DNA of 5,943 bases from Actinomycetes bacterium (GCA_023442845.1 JAEZXC010000027.1:1-5943); one strand, 5' to 3'. Numbered from the stretch's first letter, positions 1 to 5,943 are shown. Made by a program: numbers and translations. Notes: generated by a model from the letters alone, not told the origin.

Positions 1-1034
1 GAAAAGCTGAGACCATCAATAAGGACCCGATCGCCGAAGCCCTTCTTCAAGTTCTTCGCCTCGATCACCACGTTGCCGAGGCGCGGGCCCGGCGGAATCT
101 GGATCTCTTCGAAGTCGAGCTTGCGCATCCGTTCGGCCTCGGCAGCCATCTCCTCATAGCGAGAAAGACGCGACTTCGACTTGGCCTGGCGGCCCTTTGG
201 GTTTTGGCGCACCCACTCGAGCTCTTCCTTCAGGCGCTTCGCAAGCTTCTGGTCCTTCTTGCCTTGCACCTGGAGGCGTTCCTGCTTCTTCTCGAGGTAC
301 GTCGAGTAGTTGCCCTCGTAGGGGTACAGGCGGCCGCGGTCCACCTCACAGATCCACTCGGCAACATGGTCGAGGAAGTACCGGTCGTGGGTGACGGCGA
401 GCACGGCGCCGGGGTACTTGGCGAGGTGCTGCTCGAGCCACAGCACGGACTCAGCGTCGAGGTGGTTGGTGGGCTCGTCAAGGAGGAGGAGGTCCGGCTT
501 TTCGAGGAGCAGTTTGCACAGCGCGACTCGGCGGCGCTCACCACCCGAAAGCACCTTGACGTCCGCGTCCGGCGGCGGGCACCGCAGGGCGTCCATCGCC
601 TGTTCGAGTTGGCTATCGAGGTCCCACGCATCCGCGTGGTCGAGCTCCTCCTGGAGCTTGCCCATTTCGGCCAACAACGTGTCGTAATCGGCGTCGGGGT
701 TCGCCATCTCTTCGGAGATTTCGTTGAACCGTTCGAGCTTGGCGTACACCTCCGCCACGCCTTCGCGCACGTTGCCGATGACGTCCTTGTCCTCGTTGAG
801 AGGCGGTTCCTGGAGAAGAATGCCGACGCTGTAGCCGGGGCTCAGGCGCGCCTCGCCGTTCGATGGTTGCTCGATGCCGGCCATAATCTTGAGAATCGTC
901 GACTTACCAGCGCCGTTCGGACCAACCACGCCAATCTTGGCGCCAGGGTAAAACGACATGGTGACGTCGTCGAGGATGACCTTGTCACCGTGCGCTTTAC
1001 GCGCCTTATGCATCGTGTAGATGAACTCTGCCAC
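1..1034 (-). CDS. ettA: Energy-dependent translational throttle protein EttA (ABC-F ATPase), 3' end cut by window edge
   Basis: EttA is a cytosolic ABC-F ATPase. In E. coli it binds the ribosomal E site and gates the step into elongation according to ADP/ATP level. Read on the minus strand, the protein begins V/M-AEFIYTMHKARKAHGDK. ATPase domain 1 shows Walker A GPNGAGKST (residues 38-46), signature LSGGE (162-166), Walker B LLLLDEPTNHLD (182-193) and the switch histidine in VTHDR (215-218). The charged inter-domain linker that contacts P-site tRNA follows, including YEGNYSTYLEKKQER and GRQAKSKSRLSRYEEM. The window ends at DGLSF, just after domain 2 begins, so about 344 of roughly 555 residues are present. 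I chose the GTG start because it gives the conserved N-terminus and has GGAG (1040-1043) five bases upstream. A terminator-like hairpin separates it from the upstream gene, which suggests its own promoter. No frameshift is seen. Identification is near certain. Confidence 0.97.
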   Translation of the reverse strand, partial: MAEFIYTMHKARKAHGDKVILDDVTMSFYPGAKIGVVGPNGAGKSTILKIMAGIEQPSNGEARLSPGYSVGILLQEPPLNEDKDVIGNVREGVAEVYAKLERFNEISEEMANPDADYDTLLAEMGKLQEELDHADAWDLDSQLEQAMDALRCPPPDADVKVLSGGERRRVALCKLLLEKPDLLLLDEPTNHLDAESVLWLEQHLAKYPGAVLAVTHDRYFLDHVAEWICEVDRGRLYPYEGNYSTYLEKKQERLQVQGKKDQKLAKRLKEELEWVRQNPKGRQAKSKSRLSRYEEMAAEAERMRKLDFEEIQIPPGPRLGNVVIEAKNLKKGFGDRVLIDGLSF

Positions 1035-1160
1035 TGCAACTCCGGGGTTCTGTTGTCTTGAAGCGACCGATGCCGCTTTCACCGCCCACAGCCTACGCGG
1101 TTGTACGCACGGGAGCCGTTTCCCATCACGTGGGCGCGGACTAATATGCACAGGGACATG

Positions 1161-1191
1161 CAAACGGGGCGCCGGATCACCCGACGCCCCG
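1161..1191 (-). terminator. Probable intrinsic terminator after the GlsB-like gene
   Basis: On the minus strand, starting 14 bases after the stop codon of the 79-residue membrane protein, arms 1191-1181 and 1175-1165 pair over 11 positions. Ten are Watson-Crick, mostly G-C, and one is a U-G wobble. The loop is five bases (1180-1176). Only a short UUU run (1164-1162) follows, so termination might be weaker than for a classical hairpin with a long U tract, but short U tracts are usual in high-GC actinobacteria. It lies between the small gene and ettA and probably insulates them. Confidence 0.7.
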
Positions 1192-1205
1192 CGATGCATG
1201 CCCCG

Positions 1206-1445
1206 CTAGATGCGGCGGCGCGACACACTCGTCAATGCGACGATGAGCAGCGCCGCGATCACCACGCCAAGCACGTAGCCGATGATCGTGCTGCCGCCGC
1301 CGATGGCGGCCCACACATAAAAGCCCAGAATCGTACCGACAATGCCGACCAGTACCGTGGCGACCCAATTGACGTGACGCCCAGCGACGAGCCTTCCGAG
1401 GAAGCCCACGATCGCTCCGATGAGGATCATCAAGAGAATTTCCAT
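1206..1445 (-). CDS. GlsB/YeaQ/YmgE-family (transglycosylase-associated) small membrane protein
   Basis: A 79-residue, very hydrophobic protein with three predicted membrane helices at about residues 2-17, 27-48 and 53-74, ending in the basic tail SVSRRRI. Length, helix count and glycine pattern (LIGAIVGFLGRLVAG, LVGIVGTILGFYVW, GGGSTIIGYVLG) fit the GlsB/YeaQ/YmgE family. The old name 'transglycosylase-associated' does not establish a reaction; members are often induced by stress and their molecular role is unclear. The ATG start has AAGGG (1455-1459) nine bases upstream and AGGAG just before that. It lies 135 bases after ssb, with spaced repeats in the gap, and a terminator-like hairpin follows it, so it may be monocistronic. 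The family call is firm and the function unknown. Confidence 0.9.
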   Translation of the reverse strand: MEILLMILIGAIVGFLGRLVAGRHVNWVATVLVGIVGTILGFYVWAAIGGGSTIIGYVLGVVIAALLIVALTSVSRRRI

Positions 1446-1487
1446 GGTTGTGGTCCCTTCTCCTACGGTTCACAGCGGTTTGTCCGC

Positions 1488-1549
1488 TTGCCAGGTACAA
1501 CTCACTATTTCTGCCGATTCATGCCGAAACTTTGTAAAGTACCTGGTAA
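1488..1549. repeat. Spaced inverted repeat upstream of the GlsB-like gene
   Basis: Arm 1488-1498 (TTGCCAGGTAC) and arm 1539-1549 (GTACCTGGTAA) form an 11-base inverted repeat with one mismatch and a perfect 8-base core, CCAGGTAC/GTACCTGG. The arms are separated by 40 bases and their centres lie 51 bases apart, about five helical turns. The repeat lies wholly in the gap between ssb and the small membrane protein gene. It could be a pair of operator sites for one regulator or a long RNA stem in the leader. Which of these it is cannot be decided from sequence alone. Confidence 0.45.
1512..1527. repeat. Short direct repeat TGCCGA with 10-bp period
   Basis: TGCCGA occurs at 1512-1517 and again at 1522-1527, one helical turn apart, inside the loop of the larger inverted repeat at 1488-1549. 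Two same-face hexamers in a probable promoter region can be binding sites for an activator or repressor. At this length it could also be chance. No convincing -35/-10 pair could be fixed around it. Confidence 0.3.
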
Positions 1550-1580
1550 ATAGCGGCGCCTCGTGGGAATAGGGCCGGTA

Positions 1581-2099
1581 CTACTGCACTACGGTGACGA
1601 GATCCTCGTCGTCGGCGAGTTCGACAACGCCGTCCGAGGAGACCGCGTCTGCCTCGGAGGCGGCGGCGTCGCGTGCGGCAGCGTCGGCCTCGCTTCGCTC
1701 GCTTAGCGAAGGCTGACCCTCGGCTCCGAGGCTGGCATCCCCCACCGCACGGCGGAACGTTGCGATGCCCCGAGTGAGGTCGTGACCGACTGCGGAAGCG
1801 TCGATGACGAGGTCGGTACGTGGACCCGACTCGCTCTCCCACACATTGGTCCGCAGCCGGCCCGTCACAATAACCGGCTGGCCCTTGGCGATGGAGTCCA
1901 TCACCGTCAGCGCTGCGCTGCGGAACGTGCGTACGGTGAACCACTCGGTTGGGCCGTCTTCCCAGGTGTTGTTCGTGCGGTCGTAGTAGCGGCTTGTCGA
2001 GGCGACGCGAAAGCTTGTGAGGCTCGTGTTGTTGCGCCCCACCACATAGCGGGGATCGGTAGCCACCCAGCCGCTCACCGTGATCGTGAGGTCGTTCAT
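1581..2099 (-). CDS. ssb: Single-stranded DNA-binding protein, SsbB-like paralogue without acidic tip
   Basis: A 172-residue OB-fold protein that should coat single-stranded DNA in replication, repair or segregation. The SSB fold covers about residues 1-110. Family-like features are the N-terminal strand NDLTITVSGWVATDPRY, the aromatic and basic surface TSFRVASTSRYYD, the segment EWFTVRTF, the strand GQPVIVTGRL, and DLVIDASAVGHDL. A serine/alanine/acid-rich tail follows and ends LADDEDLVTVVQ. The canonical acidic DDDIPF-type tip, which recruits partner proteins, is absent. This resembles Streptomyces SsbB rather than the main SSB encoded with rpsF and rpsR. I chose the ATG at 2099 because AAGGAG (2107-2112) lies seven bases upstream; a 25-residue in-frame extension to a TTG at 2174 does not look like family sequence. 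The gene follows the GTPase pair by 146 bases. Confidence 0.93.
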   Translation of the reverse strand: MNDLTITVSGWVATDPRYVVGRNNTSLTSFRVASTSRYYDRTNNTWEDGPTEWFTVRTFRSAALTVMDSIAKGQPVIVTGRLRTNVWESESGPRTDLVIDASAVGHDLTRGIATFRRAVGDASLGAEGQPSLSERSEADAAARDAAASEADAVSSDGVVELADDEDLVTVVQ

Positions 2100-2106
2100 G
2101 CGGATT

Positions 2107-2112
2107 CTCCTT
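2107..2112 (-). promoter_or_regulatory. Shine-Dalgarno of ssb
   Basis: AAGGAG on the minus strand, seven bases before the ATG at 2099. It is the strongest ribosome binding site in the window and fixes the ssb start against the longer in-frame TTG option at 2174. Confidence 0.8.
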
Positions 2113-2245
2113 CCGGGCGCCGCGGTCGCGAGGCCCGGCACAACGGTGCTCGCGAGAGCCGACGCTCGGCGCAACAGAGGTCCACGACATGGGGATTACC
2201 GTCGCAACAGGGCGGAGGGGACAGCAAAGAATCGACGGGCGTGCG

Positions 2246-3553
2246 CTAGTCGAGTTCCGTAAGCTCGTCGAGATTGCGATACGCCTGATGGATCATCTGC
2301 GTGGGGCCGATGAGGTGTGGGCCCACAGCGCTAAGGACAGCTTCGCGACCAAGGTTGCGCACCGCGTCGGCCGCTGAGCGCCCGCGGAGCGCCTTTGACC
2401 ACAACCCCTTGAGCCCCGAAGGCCGCTGCATCGGCGGCCACGCAACGCTATCGAGCGCTTGGGTGATCTCGCTCGCCAAATCCGCGGCCGGCATGATCGC
2501 GTCGTCAACAACAATCCGCCACGCGAGCGGCAAGCCAGCCGTCGCCGCGTCAATCCACTCAAGCCGCACCTGCTCGACGGCAGCGACGGCGGGACCAAGC
2601 GGGGCGTCGTGTACGCCGTGGCGACCCATCGCGACGGCCGCCGCAGCGTCGGCCCGGGCATCGACGCCTGCGGCGCGAGCGAGAGCGGCAACAAGGCCGT
2701 CGACGTCCGGCAGCACGGGATCAGCATCGCGAGCAAGCGCACGCTCGAGCGCCCGGCCGGCCGCGATGAGATCGGCGCGCACTGCCTCCGCCGCCACCGA
2801 CCGCGTTGCCGCAGCCCCCGAGATCTCTTCGCGCAGCGCAGCGACGCCGCGGCCATCACGGGCCGACGTCACGACAACGGGCGCGTCGATGACGCCCTCA
2901 ACGGACACGAGTGCCTCGAGGTCGCGGGCGACGATGTCGACGTCCTTGTCGGCGAGGCGGTCCGCGTGGTTGAGGACCACAAGAGACGGTTGGCCATGGT
3001 CGGAGGCAACTTTGACGTAGGCCGAATGAAGCGCGTGATCGGCGTACTTTTGCGGATCGACCACCCAGATGATGAGGTCCGCAAGCGGCACAATCCTGTC
3101 CACGGTGTCCCGATTCGTTGTGTTGATCGAATCGTGATCGGGGAGGTCGACGAGGACGACGCCTTCAAAGCGGGGGTCCGGGTTCAGCCGGAGGCGATGG
3201 GACGGCGCAATGCCCAACCAGTCGAGGAGCGCGTCGGCGTCGCTCCAAGAGACAGCAACGGGGTCCGATGTCGTGGGCCGCGCGACTCCGACTAAGGCGA
3301 ATTCGCGGCCAATGATCGCGTTGAAGAGGCTCGACTTTCCCGAGCCTGTGCCACCCGCGAGCGCGACAATTGTGTGATCCACGCCCAAGGCCAGTCGCTC
3401 ATCACATCGCTCGATGGCGCTGTAGACCTCGTCGCGCACCTCGGGGTCAATCGCGTCCGCCGCCCAGTCCATTGACGCCTGCAGACGGTCGACCCGCTCC
3501 TTCAGCGCGCTCGTCTGCGTGCGCGGCGGCACCTCATAGAACGACAGGCTCAC
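2246..3553 (-). CDS. YfjP/dynamin-like GTPase (second of tandem pair)
   Basis: A 435-residue P-loop GTPase of the YfjP/dynamin-N type. An N-terminal helical stretch (about 10-58) precedes the G domain (about 60-250): G1 GGTGSGKSS (67-75), G2 RPTTSDP (92-98), G3 DLPDHDS (136-142, with Asp where classical GTPases have Gly), G4 NHAD (195-198) and G5 TSA (229-231). WVVDPQKYADHALH (163-176) is typical of actinobacterial members. The rest is alanine-rich and probably helical. I see no membrane helix, whereas Streptomyces relatives, as I recall them, carry C-terminal ones. The GTG start overlaps the TGA of the upstream GTPase (GTGA), which suggests translational coupling and a joint complex. Known relatives act at membranes, for example in stabilising division rings; here that role is inferred. 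The intact G4 suggests true guanine specificity. Confidence 0.9.
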   Translation of the reverse strand: MSLSFYEVPPRTQTSALKERVDRLQASMDWAADAIDPEVRDEVYSAIERCDERLALGVDHTIVALAGGTGSGKSSLFNAIIGREFALVGVARPTTSDPVAVSWSDADALLDWLGIAPSHRLRLNPDPRFEGVVLVDLPDHDSINTTNRDTVDRIVPLADLIIWVVDPQKYADHALHSAYVKVASDHGQPSLVVLNHADRLADKDVDIVARDLEALVSVEGVIDAPVVVTSARDGRGVAALREEISGAAATRSVAAEAVRADLIAAGRALERALARDADPVLPDVDGLVAALARAAGVDARADAAAAVAMGRHGVHDAPLGPAVAAVEQVRLEWIDAATAGLPLAWRIVVDDAIMPAADLASEITQALDSVAWPPMQRPSGLKGLWSKALRGRSAADAVRNLGREAVLSAVGPHLIGPTQMIHQAYRNLDELTELD

Positions 3554-5133
3554 AGCAACGCCCGCAGTTCCGCACGGCGCAAGCGCACCTTGGACGACGC
3601 ATCGGGGCTGAGCGACACGATGTCTGTCGGCTTCATCATGTCGAGCGCCTCCTTGTTGATGACGTAACGCCGGGCCGTCGCCAGTTCGCTGCGGGCGGCG
3701 GTGAGAGCGTCGGCGCCAGTATCGCCGGTCAGCACAGCGAGTGCACCCGCCGCTTTGTCCACGCCCACAGCGGCCGACGCGAGAGTCACCGCGAGCCCGT
3801 CGTCACCGACGACGGCGCGGCCGTTAGCGGCCCCACGGAGCTCCCCAGCCAGTGTTTCGCACGTGGTGAGCCAGGCGCGTGCAGCGTCGGCCGCACGCCT
3901 GTCTCGCGCCACCCGGGCATCGCGAGGATCGCGTTGTTCTGCCAGCCATGGACCCACGCCACCGTCCGCCGAGTTGAGTGACGCCATCATCCGGTCTGTC
4001 GCGGACGACGCGGCGTGGGCAAGGGCAGCCTCAACGCCTGCAAGAAGGTCGGCTCGAATCGCGGCAAGCTCCGCGTCGCGCGCCTCGCGGGCACTGCGGC
4101 GCTTCACCCAGACCGAGTTGCTCAGCCGGAAGAGCGGCCCGCCCTCTGCCGTCGCCTGGCGCCATCGCGCCTCAACAGGACCCCGCCCGATCTCGGTGTA
4201 CCACTCGGGACCGCCGTGCACCTCGGCTTGAGCGGCGCAGCGGCGCACCTCTGCGCGTACGTCCTTCGCAGCGGCGGCCTGGTCGTCCATGAACTCGGCA
4301 AGTTCCTCGAGCCATTCCTTCATCGACTCGATTCCGCCGTGAAGGGTGCGCTCAACTATCGTGCTCGCGGAGGCGGCGGCGACCGTGTCGAGCCAGCGCC
4401 CAAGTCCTCCCATCACATCTCGCGGAATGTCCGCCTGAGCGTTCTCGGGAATGACAAAGAGCGGCAGACCTGCGAGCCGTTCCTCAGTAAGACGCGTAAC
4501 AAGTTCGCGGCGAATATGTGCAGCCACATCCGCAGTCACCCGGTTGAGCACCACTGCCACCGAGGCACCCCGGTCGGTTGCCTTGCGCAACGCGTTCCAC
4601 GGAATTGCGTCGCCGTAGCGAGCGGGTGTCGTGACAAAGAGCCACAGGTCAGCCGCCTCGAGGAGGTCCTCAGCAACCTCCCGGTTCTCGCCGCGCACCG
4701 AGTCGAGGTCAGGGCTGTCCACCACGACAAGGCCCCGCGGCACTGCCTCCGAGGGGTGAATGCGGGCACGGGCCGCAACGTCCGAGAGGACATCCGCATC
4801 GAGTGGGTGATGGAAGAGATGCGGAATCTTGGTGGTGGGACGGAGCACACCAGATGCCGTGAGTTCTTCGCCGAGCAGCGCATTGACCACTGTCGACTTT
4901 CCCGCTCCCGTCGGTCCTCCGACGATGACGATCGCAGGTGACGACTCCTCCCGCACGCGTGGAATGAGGTGGTGGTCGAGTTGATCAAGCATGCGCGCCA
5001 TCAGTTCGTTCGCCTCGCGCTCGCGGCCCGTGGGCAGCGGCAACTCCACCGCAGAGACCACCCGGCGCGTATCGACGAGCGCGTCAAGGAGGGCGCCGGG
5101 GTACGCCCAGGTCTTGATCGGCCTGAAATCCAT
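3550..5133 (-). CDS. Dynamin-like GTPase (first of tandem pair)
   Basis: A 527-residue protein starting MDFRPIKTWAYPG. Helices at about 14-62 lead into a G domain with G1 GGPTGAGKST (72-81), G2 RPTTK (98-102) and G3 DSPDLDS (139-145). The G4 position reads NRVT (197-200), lacking the Asp that usually reads guanine. After about residue 240 the protein is long and helical, rich in Ala, Arg and Glu, with no obvious membrane helix; 441-465 is only mildly hydrophobic. Such proteins are often misannotated as ABC transporters; the closest group I recognise is the actinobacterial dynamin-like family (DynA/DynB type). It probably pairs with the GTPase whose gene overlaps its stop codon. The start is uncertain: ATG at 5133 has AGG eight bases upstream (5142-5144), while ATG at 5166 would add 11 residues but has no visible Shine-Dalgarno. 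The exact role is inferred. Confidence 0.88.
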   Translation of the reverse strand: MDFRPIKTWAYPGALLDALVDTRRVVSAVELPLPTGREREANELMARMLDQLDHHLIPRVREESSPAIVIVGGPTGAGKSTVVNALLGEELTASGVLRPTTKIPHLFHHPLDADVLSDVAARARIHPSEAVPRGLVVVDSPDLDSVRGENREVAEDLLEAADLWLFVTTPARYGDAIPWNALRKATDRGASVAVVLNRVTADVAAHIRRELVTRLTEERLAGLPLFVIPENAQADIPRDVMGGLGRWLDTVAAASASTIVERTLHGGIESMKEWLEELAEFMDDQAAAAKDVRAEVRRCAAQAEVHGGPEWYTEIGRGPVEARWRQATAEGGPLFRLSNSVWVKRRSAREARDAELAAIRADLLAGVEAALAHAASSATDRMMASLNSADGGVGPWLAEQRDPRDARVARDRRAADAARAWLTTCETLAGELRGAANGRAVVGDDGLAVTLASAAVGVDKAAGALAVLTGDTGADALTAARSELATARRYVINKEALDMMKPTDIVSLSPDASSKVRLRRAELRALL

Positions 5134-5217
5134 GTACCTAGCCTGCCCTCTCACCCCGTTGGGCATGAGGCTACCGCGCCGAAATCGATCAACGGACCAC
5201 TCAAAACAGGCGAAGAA

Positions 5218-5712
5218 CTAGACGAGAGCCGCCTGCGTGCGCTTGCGCCAAGCGGTCATCGTGGCGGGCAGCTCGCGAGAAATCGCGGCAAAGGAGCCAT
5301 CCATGTCGATCGCAAAGCGAGCCTCGGTGATCTTCCCCGCTCCGATAAGAGTGAGTACGGCGGCCGCTTCCTTGTGGAATTGTGCGTGCTCAGCCCGTGC
5401 CTGGTCTCGGAACTGCGCATATGCGGGGGACACGTCGGCACTGTGAAGCCACTGACCAAATACGCAGACATTGTCGAGAGCCACCTTGGCGACATCCTCG
5501 CTGTGGCTACCGCTCTCGATTGCGTCAAGGAGGCGCGCCTTCCACTTGCCGTGGGCGCCAATCGCCTTGGTGGTCTGTGCACCCACGTCGAGGCTGGTGG
5601 AGTGCGCAGTCGCAAAGGAGAACGTGCCCACCAAATCCGCGAGCGCTGCAGCAAGCGAAGACAGGTGTGAGGTCTCCCGCAGCGGCTCGCCCGAGGAGTT
5701 CGCGCATTCCAC
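5218..5712 (-). CDS. CZB (chemoreceptor zinc-binding) domain protein, C-terminal part of a frame-disrupted gene
   Basis: An open frame of 164 residues with a complete CZB domain at about 47-160. The zinc ligands match the 3-His/1-Cys pattern of E. coli DgcZ: H54 in AIGAHGKWK, C83 in CVFGQWLH, and H109/H113 in EHAQFHKEA. CZB domains bind zinc very tightly and usually regulate an attached cytoplasmic output such as a chemoreceptor or cyclase; none is attached here. The GTG at 5712 is the only candidate start and has no Shine-Dalgarno. The first 16 residues overlap, in another frame, a clearly HAMP-like coding segment, so true coding in this frame probably begins around 5664 as the continuation of the upstream TM-HAMP part. 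The stop TAG lies 84 bases before the first GTPase, close enough for co-transcription. The domain call is good; gene integrity is doubtful. Confidence 0.8.
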   Translation of the reverse strand: MECANSSGEPLRETSHLSSLAAALADLVGTFSFATAHSTSLDVGAQTTKAIGAHGKWKARLLDAIESGSHSEDVAKVALDNVCVFGQWLHSADVSPAYAQFRDQARAEHAQFHKEAAAVLTLIGAGKITEARFAIDMDGSFAAISRELPATMTAWRKRTQAALV

Positions 5713-5920
5713 ATAGTGGCCTGACCATCGTGCGGCTCACAACGAGGCGCACTCCGGCGCTCAGTGCAAGCCCAACAATGGCCGCTATGGCGATGCCGGC
5801 AGTCGCCGCGCCCGCGTCAAGTGAACCCCTCACACCAGCGATGCCGATTCCTGCAACTGCAACAAATGCGGCTGCGATCGCAGTCATTCCACCTGCAAAC
5901 CGTCCGGCAGTTCCAGTCAA
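5525..5920 (-). pseudogene. N-terminal two-helix membrane plus HAMP-like part of the CZB gene, separated by a frameshift
   Basis: From a TTG at 5920 with AGGGAG (5925-5930) four bases upstream, this frame encodes a membrane helix (about residues 11-30), a short loop RGSLDAG, a second helix (about 38-61), then a HAMP-like helix VRPLCGMRELLGRAAAGDLT ending near 5666. Beyond that the frame stays open to 5525 but reads like a shadow (cysteine-, arginine- and proline-rich), while the neighbouring frame takes over with plausible coding and the CZB domain. Joining T85 to the LSSLAAALADLVGTF frame needs a net +1 shift near 5665 and gives about 233 residues: TM-TM-HAMP-CZB. The shift may be a real mutation or a sequencing error. 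The reading frame is also open to the window edge, so a start further upstream cannot be excluded. Confidence 0.6.
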
Positions 5921-5943
5921 GGGTCTCCCTTTCTCGTACAAAT

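Noticed and set aside
204..1061. Long plus-strand open frame opposite ettA (285 residues)
   Set aside because: It is antisense to a fully conserved EttA coding sequence, has leucine- and valine-rich shadow composition typical of antisense frames in GC-rich ABC genes, and matches no family I know.
1122..1134. CACGTG-containing imperfect palindrome upstream of ettA
   Set aside because: The paired arms are only four bases (CCCA/TGGG) and no promoter elements could be placed around it, so it is not distinguishable from chance.
2100..2174. 25-residue N-terminal extension of ssb from a TTG
   Set aside because: The ATG at 2099 has a strong AAGGAG at ideal spacing and starts exactly where SSB homology should begin.
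1519..2190. Second minus-strand frame of 223 residues overlapping ssb
   Set aside because: It overlaps the OB-fold coding sequence in another frame and is arginine-rich low-complexity, a frame shadow.
2459..3295. Plus-strand open frame of 278 residues opposite the second GTPase
   Set aside because: Antisense to a G domain with intact motifs; arginine-rich shadow sequence with no recognisable domain.
4015..4941. Plus-strand open frame of 308 residues opposite the first GTPase
   Set aside because: Antisense to the conserved GTPase motifs and without domain signatures; expected from codon bias in GC-rich DNA.
5134..5166. Longer start for the first GTPase at 5166
   Set aside because: No Shine-Dalgarno is seen before it and the extra residues (MPNGVRGQARY) look like leader sequence; it remains a possible alternative.
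5134..5217. Possible promoter before the GTPase pair (TTGATC with TAGCCT on the minus strand)
   Set aside because: The spacing of 13 bases is too short for a housekeeping promoter, and no better pair was found.

Overview
The window looks like chromosomal DNA from a high-GC actinobacterium, possibly a Micrococcales-type lineage. The grounds are the GC-rich codons, the GTG and TTG starts, the actinobacterial-type EttA, and two YfjP/dynamin-like GTPases next to a second-type SSB. The species cannot be named from this stretch. All genes I can support lie on the minus strand, so transcription runs from high to low coordinates. I see no tRNA, rRNA, CRISPR array, transposase or attachment site.

Layout in transcription order. 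(1) 5920-5218: a gene for a small membrane protein with two transmembrane helices, a HAMP-like segment and a chemoreceptor zinc-binding (CZB) domain. It appears split by a net +1 frameshift near 5665. (2) 5133-3550 and 3553-2246: two YfjP/dynamin-like GTPases that overlap by four bases (GTGA), so probably one translationally coupled unit. (3) 2099-1581: an OB-fold single-stranded DNA-binding protein without the usual acidic C-terminal tip. (4) 1445-1206: a 79-residue, three-helix GlsB/YeaQ/YmgE-family membrane protein, followed by a strong hairpin that looks like an intrinsic terminator. (5) 1034-1: the ribosome-associated ABC-F ATPase EttA, cut by the window edge inside its second ATPase domain.

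No stretch over 300 bases lacks a gene. The gaps are 1035-1205 (terminator plus ettA leader), 1446-1580 (spaced inverted repeat and a 10-bp-period direct repeat), 2100-2245 (ssb leader with a strong Shine-Dalgarno) and 5134-5217 (leader of the first GTPase).

How the genes may work together is inference. The order GTPase-GTPase-ssb recalls the Streptomyces region that holds the DynA/DynB cell-division dynamins beside ssbB, as I remember it and unchecked. A role of the GTPase pair at membranes during division, alongside a second SSB, is therefore a reasonable hypothesis. EttA and the GlsB-like protein look like separate transcription units. The most unusual items are the broken TM-HAMP-CZB gene with no chemotaxis signalling domain, the asymmetric nucleotide-base motifs of the two GTPases, and the repeats upstream of the GlsB-like gene.
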